Shown: piece by piece, positions 6,777 through 13,118 of the stretch
Numbering within the stretch: position 1 is the first letter of the stretch
Layout of the letters: each line of letters begins with the position of its first letter
Assembly (NCBI GenBank): GCA_045651765.1
Contig: JAZRSY010000001.1
Location: 1-15,475 of the forward strand
Direction: 5' to 3'
DNA: 15,475 nt
Origin: SIG565 sp045651765
Lineage (GTDB): Bacteria > Bacillota > Clostridia > Oscillospirales > Acutalibacteraceae
Notes under the pieces: generated by a model
Told to the model about the DNA's origin: nothing
Database searches by the model: none
What the model saw: only the letters and a program-made list of their open reading frames with translations
Position numbers and translations under genes: made by a program

Positions 6777-8759
6777 TTAACTTAAATCGGCTTCGTCAAT
6801 ATACATATAACCATATTCGGCTATAAAATCTTTACGACCTTGCAGATTATCACCCAACAACAAATCAAACATTTCTGAAGTTTTTTCGGCGTCGTCGGGC
6901 ATTACCTTTATAAGTCTGCGGGTTTCGGGGTTCATGGTAGTTAAATTCATCATATCAGGTTGGTTTTCGCCAAGACCTTTAGAACGCTGAACAGTATACT
7001 TTTTATCGCCTATTTTCGAAATAATTTCGGTTTTTTCATTTTCGTCGTAGGCAAAATAGGTCATATCTTTAGTGGTAATTTCGTAAAGCGGGGTTTCGGC
7101 AATATACACCTTGCCCTCTTTAAGCAGTGTTGGCATAACGCGGTAAATCATGGTTAAAATAAGGGTGCGAATCTGGAATCCGTCTACATCGGCATCGGTA
7201 CAAATAATAATTTTATTCCACCTTAAATTATCCAAGTTAAATGTAGATAAATCTTTATTAGCCTTGCTTTTAACCTCTACACCACAGCCCAATACCTTTA
7301 ATAAATCGGTAATAATTTCGCTTTTAAATACCTTGTCGTACTCGGCCTTTAAACAGTTAAGGATTTTACCTCTTACCGGCATTATAGCCTGAAAGTTAGG
7401 GTCGCGCGCAAGTTTACAAGAGCCCAAGGCGGAATCGCCCTCTACTATGAAAATTTCACGCTCGGAAACATCTTTAGAACGGCAATCCACAAATTTTTGA
7501 ACCCTGTCGACCAAACTATTGCTTGATTGTAAAGTCTTTTTAAGATTTAACCTTTCACGCTCGCTGCGTTCGCGGCTGCGTTTGTTTATAAGCACTTGGT
7601 CGGCAATTTTATCGGCCTCGGATTTATTTTCTATAAAATAAATTTCTAACTGCCGCCTGATGAAATCATTCATGGCCTCGTAAATAAATTTATTGGTAAC
7701 CGATTTTTTAGTCTGGTTTTCATAAGACGCTATGGTAGAAAAACAGTTGGTAACAATGGCCAAACTTTCTTGAATGTCGGAAAAAGTAATTTTGCTCTCA
7801 TTACCTTTGTATTTACCCGCCTGTTTTATATAAGAATCAATTTGGGCGGTAAAGGCGCTTTTAACAGCCCTGTCGGGCGAGCCGCCGTTTTCAAGCCAAC
7901 TGGAATTGTGGTAATATTCAAGCAGCCTTGTTTTATTAGAAAAACAAAACGCCAAATTAATTTTAACGTTATATTCAGGTCTGTCTTCACGGTCGCGACC
8001 CTTGCGTTCGCCCGACCAGGTTTTAATTTCGGTCAATTTAGTATCGTTTACGGCTTGGCTTAAATATTCGGTAATACCATCTTCATACACAAACTCGGTT
8101 TGGTTGAATTTAGAGCCCTGTTGCTCTTTAAAAATAAACAACAAGCCCTTGTTAACTATTGCTTGGCGGCGCATGGTATCCATTAAATCGGCCGATGGTA
8201 TATCAATTTCGGTAAACACCTTAATATCGGGCTTCCATTTAATTTTAGTTCCGGTGTCGCGGCCGGCGTATTCGGTTTTTTGCAAACCGCCCACATTAAA
8301 GCCCTTTTCGAAATGCAAATTATATTTATAACCATCTCGCTTAATTTCAACATCCATATATTCGCTGGCAAACTGTGTAGCACAAAGGCCCAAACCGTTT
8401 AAACCAATAGAATATTCGTAATTGGCGCCGCTTTGGGTATTATATTTGCCACCGGCATATAATTCGCAAAAAATAAGTTCCCAGTTAAAGCGTTGCTCCT
8501 TGTTATTAAAATCTACAGGTGCACCACGGCCGAAATCCTGCACCTCTACAGAACCGTCGGTATATTTGGTTACAATTATTTTAGACCCATGGCCTTCCCT
8601 TGCCTCGTCAATAGAGTTAGATATTATTTCAAAGACCGAATGTTTACAGCCTTCGATATCGTCGGAGCCAAAAATTACACCCGGGCGCAAGCGCACCTGG
8701 TCGGGTCCTTTTAACTGTTGAATGCTTTCGTTATCGTATACTGGTTTTTTTGTTGCCAT
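6777..8759 (-). CDS. Type IIA topoisomerase ATPase/TOPRIM subunit, topo IV ParE-like (divergent)
   Basis: GyrB/ParE-family subunit, 660 aa from the ATG at 8759. That start is chosen because GGAGAG (8764-8769) precedes it; an upstream in-frame TTG overlaps that RBS. The GHKL ATPase domain shows FEIISNSIDEA (catalytic Glu44, Asn48), DFGRGAPVD (75-83), an ATP-lid motif GLNGLG at 119-124 where most GyrB/ParE have GLHGVG, and the catalytic-lysine loop ENQTKK (347-352). The TOPRIM domain has EGDSA (440-444) followed by LGSCK in place of the usual GGSAK, PVRGKIL, DADVDG (522-527) and RSKGLGE (592-598). The key Glu, Asp and Lys residues are kept, so it should be an active ATPase and metal-binding subunit. 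It is the first gene of a two-gene operon with the cleavage subunit. The sequence differs from ordinary gyrase, so the cell presumably has a separate gyrAB. Confidence 0.9.
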   Translation of the reverse strand: MATKKPVYDNESIQQLKGPDQVRLRPGVIFGSDDIEGCKHSVFEIISNSIDEAREGHGSKIIVTKYTDGSVEVQDFGRGAPVDFNNKEQRFNWELIFCELYAGGKYNTQSGANYEYSIGLNGLGLCATQFASEYMDVEIKRDGYKYNLHFEKGFNVGGLQKTEYAGRDTGTKIKWKPDIKVFTEIDIPSADLMDTMRRQAIVNKGLLFIFKEQQGSKFNQTEFVYEDGITEYLSQAVNDTKLTEIKTWSGERKGRDREDRPEYNVKINLAFCFSNKTRLLEYYHNSSWLENGGSPDRAVKSAFTAQIDSYIKQAGKYKGNESKITFSDIQESLAIVTNCFSTIASYENQTKKSVTNKFIYEAMNDFIRRQLEIYFIENKSEADKIADQVLINKRSRERSERERLNLKKTLQSSNSLVDRVQKFVDCRSKDVSEREIFIVEGDSALGSCKLARDPNFQAIMPVRGKILNCLKAEYDKVFKSEIITDLLKVLGCGVEVKSKANKDLSTFNLDNLRWNKIIICTDADVDGFQIRTLILTMIYRVMPTLLKEGKVYIAETPLYEITTKDMTYFAYDENEKTEIISKIGDKKYTVQRSKGLGENQPDMMNLTTMNPETRRLIKVMPDDAEKTSEMFDLLLGDNLQGRKDFIAEYGYMYIDEADLS

Positions 8760-8791
8760 TATTCTCTCCAAATTAGTTTATAATTAACTTT

Positions 8792-8821
8792 ATTATACAC
8801 TACATATTGTGGTTAAGTCAA
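8792..8821 (-). promoter_or_regulatory. Promoter of the topoisomerase operon
   Basis: On the minus strand: -35 TTGACT (8816-8821), 18-bp spacer, -10 TATAAT (8792-8797). The predicted start is near 8785, about 25 nt upstream of the ATG at 8759. The element is back to back with the promoter of the HPr-like gene; the two -35 boxes are about 36 bp apart. Confidence 0.75.
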
Positions 8822-8857
8822 GAAATCTTGCTTAAAAAACACATTAAAATGGTAATA

Positions 8858-8886
8858 TTGACTTTTATTACCAAAAATAGTAAAAT
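8858..8886 (+). promoter_or_regulatory. Promoter of the HPr-like gene
   Basis: TTGACT (8858-8863), 17-bp spacer, TAAAAT (8881-8886). The predicted start near 8893 leaves a leader of about 22 nt and rules out the in-frame GTG at 8895 as a translated start with an RBS. Confidence 0.65.
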
Positions 8887-8915
8887 ATAACTATGTGAAA
8901 GGATGTTGCAAACCC

Positions 8916-9143
8916 ATGATTAATGAAGTTATATTGTTAGATAATCTTGAAAAGGTTAATAAATTTGTTGGAATAACCACCGCCAAAAGTTACGATATTT
9001 ATTTAACCAGCGGCAAATATGTGGTTAATGCAAAATCAATAATGGGTGTTTTCAGCCTTGATTTAACAAAGCCTTTGAATGTGCAATGCCAAGACGACCC
9101 CGATTTTTTAGACCAAATCAAAGAATTCAAACCCGCAGAATAA
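8916..9143 (+). CDS. HPr-like protein lacking the PTS active-site histidine
   Basis: Small 75-aa protein of the HPr fold. Residues 38-50, NAKSIMGVFSLDL, match the conserved HPr segment around the regulatory serine, with Ser41 equivalent to Ser46, the HPr kinase target. The N-terminal active-site loop that carries His15 in true HPr is replaced by LLDNLEKVNKF, and the protein has no histidine. It therefore cannot relay phosphate from PEP to sugar permeases. By analogy with Bacillus Crh, which also lacks His15, a regulatory role is possible; this is inference. The ATG at 8916 is chosen over an upstream GTG at 8895 because AAAGGAT (8898-8904) can serve as RBS, although its spacing of about 11 nt is long. 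It is a single-gene transcript, divergent from the topoisomerase operon and ending at the hairpin at 9160. Confidence 0.8.
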   Translation: MINEVILLDNLEKVNKFVGITTAKSYDIYLTSGKYVVNAKSIMGVFSLDLTKPLNVQCQDDPDFLDQIKEFKPAE

Positions 9144-9159
9144 TAGTTTAAATATTTAA

Positions 9160-9197
9160 AGCAGCAAGAACAACCGTTTCTTGCTGCTTATTTTTTT
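9160..9197. terminator. Terminator of the HPr-like gene, shared with the convergent SLOG gene
   Basis: Perfect 11-bp stem AGCAGCAAGAA (9160-9170) / TTCTTGCTGCT (9178-9188) with a 7-nt loop. On the plus strand TATTTTTTT follows, so it is a strong intrinsic terminator for the HPr-like gene. On the minus strand the stem begins at the stop codon of the SLOG gene and is followed by TTTAAATATTTAAAC, a weaker terminator. Confidence 0.85.
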
Positions 9198-9520
9198 ACA
9201 TAAACTATAACCTTTTTGCCACGTTTTTTAGCGTTATCTATAACAAATTTAGTACCGTGTGAAGTGCCATCCCAAAAGGCTACAATAACATCGGCATAAT
9301 TAATAATTTCAACATTACGCCGAATGGGTGCCGAGCGACCGTAATTATCATAATCGGGCAAAAACTCGGTTAATTTTAAGCCATTGTTTTTTGCATAACG
9401 CCGTGCCGAAGAATCTATGCCCATAGCCCCGCCCGATACAATTTCGGTGGTGTCATATGGTAAATATTTTTCAAGATTATTAACACTAAGCCGGCGCGAG
9501 CCCACTACCGCTACCTTCAT
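9188..9520 (-). CDS. SLOG-superfamily (DUF2493 / DprA-like Rossmann) protein
   Basis: A 110-aa protein that is a single compact Rossmann-like domain of the SLOG type. It shows a beta-strand plus glycine loop VAVVGSR (3-9), the nucleotide-loop signature SGGAMGID (29-36), a basic segment IRRN (66-69), and a second loop DGTSHGTK (84-91) followed by a helix and a final strand. Family knowledge: SLOG domains (DprA, lonely-guy, YspA/DUF2493, ThsA C-terminus) bind nucleotides, nucleotide-derived signals or ssDNA. The substrate here is not known. There is no visible Shine-Dalgarno before the ATG at 9520. The gene begins 3 bp after the stop of the small membrane-protein gene, so translation is probably coupled. 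It shares that gene's LexA-box promoter, which suggests induction by DNA damage. Confidence 0.82.
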   Translation of the reverse strand: MKVAVVGSRRLSVNNLEKYLPYDTTEIVSGGAMGIDSSARRYAKNNGLKLTEFLPDYDNYGRSAPIRRNVEIINYADVIVAFWDGTSHGTKFVIDNAKKRGKKVIVYVKK

Positions 9521-9523
9521 AAG

Positions 9524-9703
9524 TTAAGCGCTTTGTTTGTTGCAGCCGCCGGCTGAATTAATAACCTTAAAGTTGCGGCGGCGCAAAGCACGCACAATGC
9601 GGCGCTCAAAGGCAACTAATTTTTGTTCGTTAAAAATCCCCCAAAAAATAAAAGCCACTGCCAAAAGTTCTAAAACAGTTTGAATTAACATTAAAGTTGT
9701 CAT
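9524..9703 (-). CDS. Small single-pass membrane protein, predicted SOS-regulated
   Basis: 59 aa. A hydrophobic segment at about residues 4-24 (LMLIQTVLELLAVAFIFWGIF) is followed by a strongly basic tail (FERRIVRALRRRNFK, about 33-47) and a short polar end. By the positive-inside rule the tail should face the cytoplasm. The start at 9703 has AAGGAG (9710-9715) at good spacing. Longer in-frame starts reach into or upstream of the promoter and would not be in the transcript. I do not recognise a named family. Position, size and promoter recall small SOS-induced division inhibitors (YneA, SosA, SidA), but the predicted orientation is opposite to YneA/SosA, whose C-termini are extracellular. It lacks a LysM domain. 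Confidence 0.75.
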   Translation of the reverse strand: MTTLMLIQTVLELLAVAFIFWGIFNEQKLVAFERRIVRALRRRNFKVINSAGGCNKQSA

Positions 9704-9716
9704 AATTTTCTCCTTG

Positions 9717-9730
9717 CGAACATTTGTTCT
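9717..9730. promoter_or_regulatory. LexA (SOS) box
   Basis: CGAACATTTGTTCT contains the perfect palindromic core GAAC-N4-GTTC of the Gram-positive LexA/DinR box (Bacillus consensus CGAAC-N4-GTTYC-like). It sits between the -10 (9744-9749) and the RBS (9710-9715), about +7 to +20 relative to the predicted start. LexA bound there would block initiation or early elongation. I saw no second copy elsewhere in the window. Confidence 0.78.
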
Positions 9731-9743
9731 TTTTCTGTATTTC

Positions 9744-9772
9744 ATTATAAAACATAGATTTAAATTTGTCAA
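9744..9772 (-). promoter_or_regulatory. Promoter of the membrane-protein/SLOG cassette
   Basis: On the minus strand: consensus TTGACA (9767-9772), 17-bp spacer, consensus TATAAT (9744-9749). A perfect promoter followed by a repressor site is typical of genes kept off and strongly induced on demand. Confidence 0.85.
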
Positions 9773-9830
9773 CCTATTTTTTACAATTTAATTATAAAAT
9801 TTTCACAGTACAAAATTGCGGACAATAAAA

Positions 9831-9865
9831 ACAAAAAAGCAGCAAGGAAATTTTCCTTACTGCTT
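9831..9865 (-). terminator. Terminator of the ddh-rsmE-RsmF-like operon
   Basis: On the minus strand: stem AAGCAGTAAGGAAA / TTTCCTTGCTGCTT (one G-U pair or A-C mismatch depending on strand), followed by TTTTTTGTTTTT. The methyltransferase stop codon (9857-9859) lies inside the 5' arm. It also separates this operon from the SOS cassette promoter about 60 bp away. Confidence 0.82.
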
Positions 9866-11221
9866 ATTTATTCTGAGCCCTTTTGGGTAGTGGTTTTTGG
9901 CCACTCCATTCACAACCTTAACACCGCCGAGTGTAGCACCCTCAACCGTAACAACTGCCCAGCCGTTTGGCGCGTCTGTTTCTATTTCTTGGCCGTGTAA
10001 ATATTTATACAAATTTTCACTTTCAAGCGTTAGTTCTATTTTTCGTTTAAAATTACCGCCTAAGGCCATAAAAAATTGGTGGTGCGGTATAATATAATTT
10101 TTTCTTATTTCGCCTATTAACACACCGCAAGAAAACGCAGTGCCTTTTTTAACCTCAAAATTTGCCGGAAAATATATTGGGTTGCCGTTATATTCTTTAA
10201 CAAAATTTGGGTTGTAATTTTCCAAAGTGTCGTTTAGAAAATCTGACACAACATTGTTTTTAAATGGGCTTATTGTTTTTAGTTGTGTTGAATTATCTTG
10301 AGGGTCGGTGTTTTTAAGCACTGCAACAAACTGCCCCTCGCCTTTAACTTTATGTGGGTAAAAACGGCGGGCATATTGCAAATGGGTGCTTTCTTGGTCG
10401 TACACAATGCCGTTTTCGGAATTTTCTTCTATAGCCTTTGGCACACGGGCAATTTCAAAATTTTTATGGTTTTGCAAAAATTTATTAACAACCATTTCGT
10501 TTTCTTCGAGTGAAAAGGTGCAGGTAGCATAAATAATATAACCGCCATTTTTAAGAGCCAGCGCGGCATTTTCTAAAATTTCTAACTGCCTCTCTGCACA
10601 TTTTTCAACATTAGCCACACTCCACTCGGCAGTGGCGTTGGGCTCTTTACGGAACATTCCTTCGCCCGAACAGGGGGCATCTACCATAATTAAATTAAAT
10701 GTTTTTGCAAAAATATTTGCAATTTTTGCCGAATCCAAACAGGTAGTAACGGTGTTTAAAAATCCCAAACGCTCTATATTCCCTGTTAAAATTTTGCACC
10801 TTGACGGTATAATTTCATTAGAAACCAGCAGCCCGTTTGGCCCTAATTTATTTTTAAGTTGTGTGCTTTTGCCACCAGGCGCTGCGCACATATCCAAAAT
10901 AAGCCAATCTTCCCCAATTTCTACACACTCAGCCGATGCCATAGCAGCAGGCTCTTGCACATATATAAGCCCTGCGTGGTGGTAAGGGTGGTTGCCAACG
11001 CCTTGGTAATCCAAATAATACCCGTTTTTAACATAAGGTATTTTTTGGTTGCCAAAAACATTTAATTTTTGGAATTCTTCCAGGCTTATTTTATTGGTAT
11101 TAACCCTAAAGCCCTTAACATTAGGCTCATTTAAGGCTGAAATATAGTCTTCAAATTCTTTGCCCAAGAGGTTTTGCATTCTCTCTTTAAATTCGGGCGG
11201 TAGTTTAACAAAATTATTCAT
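9857..11221 (-). CDS. RsmF/NOP2-type rRNA (cytosine-5) methyltransferase
   Basis: SAM-dependent RNA m5C methyltransferase of the NOL1/NOP2/Sun family, 454 aa. An N-terminal PUA-like/ferredoxin-like part (1-95) contains FRVNTNK. The Rossmann methyltransferase domain has motif I DMCAAPGGKS (110-119), motif IV DAPCSGEGMFRK (181-192) and motif VI TCTFS (233-237). Cys184 and Cys234 are the paired cysteines used for release and for nucleophilic attack on C6. The C-terminal part (about 300-450) matches the RsmF-type extension, not the short RsmB form. The likely target is 16S rRNA, but the exact cytosine cannot be read here. It overlaps rsmE by 8 bp and ends in the terminator hairpin. Confidence 0.9.
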   Translation of the reverse strand: MNNFVKLPPEFKERMQNLLGKEFEDYISALNEPNVKGFRVNTNKISLEEFQKLNVFGNQKIPYVKNGYYLDYQGVGNHPYHHAGLIYVQEPAAMASAECVEIGEDWLILDMCAAPGGKSTQLKNKLGPNGLLVSNEIIPSRCKILTGNIERLGFLNTVTTCLDSAKIANIFAKTFNLIMVDAPCSGEGMFRKEPNATAEWSVANVEKCAERQLEILENAALALKNGGYIIYATCTFSLEENEMVVNKFLQNHKNFEIARVPKAIEENSENGIVYDQESTHLQYARRFYPHKVKGEGQFVAVLKNTDPQDNSTQLKTISPFKNNVVSDFLNDTLENYNPNFVKEYNGNPIYFPANFEVKKGTAFSCGVLIGEIRKNYIIPHHQFFMALGGNFKRKIELTLESENLYKYLHGQEIETDAPNGWAVVTVEGATLGGVKVVNGVAKNHYPKGLRINKQ

Positions 11222-11963
11222 TGCAAAAATCCATTTCTGCTTTTAGCATACACATTCCCACCGCCGTTATAGCGGCAGTTTCGGTGCGCAAGATTCTTTT
11301 ACCAAGCGAAATAAGGGTGGCGCCGCTTTCGTTTGCAAGGGCTATTTCCTCGTCCGAAAAACCGCCCTCGGGGCCTATTAAAATTCCAACCGTTTTGCAG
11401 TTTCTAATTTTTTGGAGCGCTTTTTTGGTGGAGCCCATTCCCTCTTCATTTTCATAAGGCAATAAAAATAAATCCAGGTTTGAGAGTTGTTTAAGCGCCT
11501 CTTTATATGTAACGGGTTCACAAACCTTAGGAATAAACGAGCATTTGCTTTGTTTGGCCGCGCTTTCGGCAATTAACTGCCAACGGTTAGTTTTAGCCGC
11601 CTTCTTTTTACTGTCCAACTTAACTACACAATGGCTCATTTCCACAGGGGTTATTTGGGCTACACCCAATTCGACCGATTTTTGAATTATAAGTTCGGTT
11701 TTCTCACCCTTGGGCAAACCCTGAAACAAAAATATTTTAACAGGAAGCTCGGTGTTTTGGTAATTCTCTTTTAAAATTTCAGCAATAACGGCATTATTAT
11801 TAAACCCTGTAATATTGCAAAGGTGGCTAACACCACCCTCACTTACAAGAATATTATCCGAAATATTCATTCGCAACACATTTTTAATGTGGTTATAATC
11901 AGGCCCGGTTATGATAAATCTATTGCCCTGCCTGCTTTGGCTGTTTACAAAAAAATTAAACAT
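11214..11963 (-). CDS. rsmE: 16S rRNA (uracil1498-N3)-methyltransferase RsmE
   Basis: SPOUT-class methyltransferase, 249 aa, the usual length. An N-terminal PUA-like RNA-binding domain (about 1-70, HIKNVLRMNISDNI at 25-38) is followed by the trefoil-knot SAM-binding domain. Its signatures are QGLPKGEKTELIIQKSVELGV (81-101), IGPEGGFSDEE (196-206) and LGKRILRTETA (220-230). The family methylates U1498 of 16S rRNA (E. coli numbering) in assembled 30S subunits. ATG at 11963 is preceded by AGGGGAATT. It lies 14 bp downstream of ddh and overlaps the m5C methyltransferase, so it is the middle gene of the operon. Confidence 0.95.
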   Translation of the reverse strand: MFNFFVNSQSRQGNRFIITGPDYNHIKNVLRMNISDNILVSEGGVSHLCNITGFNNNAVIAEILKENYQNTELPVKIFLFQGLPKGEKTELIIQKSVELGVAQITPVEMSHCVVKLDSKKKAAKTNRWQLIAESAAKQSKCSFIPKVCEPVTYKEALKQLSNLDLFLLPYENEEGMGSTKKALQKIRNCKTVGILIGPEGGFSDEEIALANESGATLISLGKRILRTETAAITAVGMCMLKAEMDFCNE

Positions 11964-11977
11964 AATTCCCCTAAAAA

Positions 11978-12964
11978 TTAAAGTAAATTTTTACGCAATT
12001 CTTCGGCCGATAAAGCGCTTAAATATGCAGGTGGTATATCGAACATGGTTTTGCAGCCACTAGCACCCTCGCGGCTAAACCTTACGGCTGCCCTGACACA
12101 AGCCACCAAAACGCTGGATGTAAACTCGGGGTTGGAATCAAGCTTTAAGCTATATTCAATAATATGATTATTTTCATTATTCCAACCTGTTTTGCCTGAG
12201 CGAATAACAAAACCGCCGTGGGCTATTCCGCTATGCTCACGCAATAATTCCTCTTTAGAAATAAAGTGAACTATGGTGTCATAATCGGCAAAATAGTTAG
12301 GCATTGTTTTAATTTCTTGTTCAATTCTCTGTTTGTCGGCATTATCGGCTGCCACGACAAAACATTCCCTTAAATGTTTTTGGCGGGCTGTGAACTCGGG
12401 GTTGCTGCCGCCTCTTACTGCATTTAAGGCAGTCTCTAACGGAATGGTATATTGTTTAGCATCTAAAACGCCTTCTATTCTGCGAATGGCATCAGAATGG
12501 CCTTGGCTTACGCCTTTGCCCCAAAATGTATAGTCTTTGCCGTTGGGCAACACTGCGGTAGCATAAAGCCTGTTTAAAGAGAACATTCCAGGGTCCCATC
12601 CGCAAGAAATTATGGCAACCTTGCCACCTTTTTTAGCGGCATTATTAACATTTTCAAAATGCTCGGGTATTTTGGCGTGGGTATCAAAACTATCAACTAC
12701 ATTAAAATGCTGTGCATATTCTACCGTTTGTGTGGGTAAATCGGTGGCACTGCCGCCGCAAAGCATTAAAACATCAATTTCGTCTTTAAATTTTAAAATA
12801 TCTCCGGCCGAATAAACCCCCACATTATCGGTTAAAACCTTAACGGTTTTAGGGTCGCGGCGGGTAAAAACAGCCTTTAATTCCATATCGGGATTTTGCT
12901 TTATAGCACATTCTATGCCACGGCCTAAATTGCCGTAGCCCATAATTCCTACTCTTATGCTCAT
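11978..12964 (-). CDS. ddh: meso-Diaminopimelate D-dehydrogenase
   Basis: NADPH-dependent reductive amination of L-tetrahydrodipicolinate (2-amino-6-oxopimelate) directly to meso-diaminopimelate, a one-step route to the peptidoglycan and lysine precursor. 328 aa, typical. The Rossmann dinucleotide loop is GYGNLGRG (9-16), with FTRR (33-36) placed to hold the NADP 2'-phosphate. Further family motifs are CGGSATDLP (69-77), DSFDTH (91-96), CGWDPGM (121-127) and SQGHSDAIRRI (153-163). ATG at 12964 has a strong AGGAGG (12974-12979). It is the first gene of the operon with rsmE and the m5C methyltransferase, reading away from alaX. Confidence 0.96.
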   Translation of the reverse strand: MSIRVGIMGYGNLGRGIECAIKQNPDMELKAVFTRRDPKTVKVLTDNVGVYSAGDILKFKDEIDVLMLCGGSATDLPTQTVEYAQHFNVVDSFDTHAKIPEHFENVNNAAKKGGKVAIISCGWDPGMFSLNRLYATAVLPNGKDYTFWGKGVSQGHSDAIRRIEGVLDAKQYTIPLETALNAVRGGSNPEFTARQKHLRECFVVAADNADKQRIEQEIKTMPNYFADYDTIVHFISKEELLREHSGIAHGGFVIRSGKTGWNNENNHIIEYSLKLDSNPEFTSSVLVACVRAAVRFSREGASGCKTMFDIPPAYLSALSAEELRKNLL

Positions 12965-13000
12965 AATATTTAGCCTCCTAACAGGTCTTTTAACCTTTTT

Positions 13001-13029
13001 ATTTTAACATAACACACCCTTAATTTCAA
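13001..13029 (-). promoter_or_regulatory. Promoter of the ddh operon
   Basis: On the minus strand: TTGAAA (13024-13029), 17-bp spacer, TAAAAT (13001-13006). The predicted leader before the ddh ATG is about 30 nt. The rest of the 12965-13118 intergenic stretch holds only the divergent alaX promoter. Confidence 0.6.
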
Positions 13030-13047
13030 TATTTTTAACACATTAAG

Positions 13048-13076
13048 TTGCAATTGTTTTACATTAGTTGTATACT
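13048..13076 (+). promoter_or_regulatory. Promoter of alaX
   Basis: TTGCAA (13048-13053), 17-bp spacer, TATACT (13071-13076). The start site is near 13083, with a leader of about 35 nt ending in the RBS AGGAGA (13108-13113). Confidence 0.6.
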
Positions 13077-13118
13077 AAAATTAAGTTATACCCTTATAAA
13101 ATTTTATAGGAGACAACA

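Noticed and set aside
9704..9772. Longer N-terminus of the small membrane protein
   Set aside because: The extra codons overlap the -35, -10 and LexA box and precede the predicted transcription start; AAGGAG serves the ATG at 9703.
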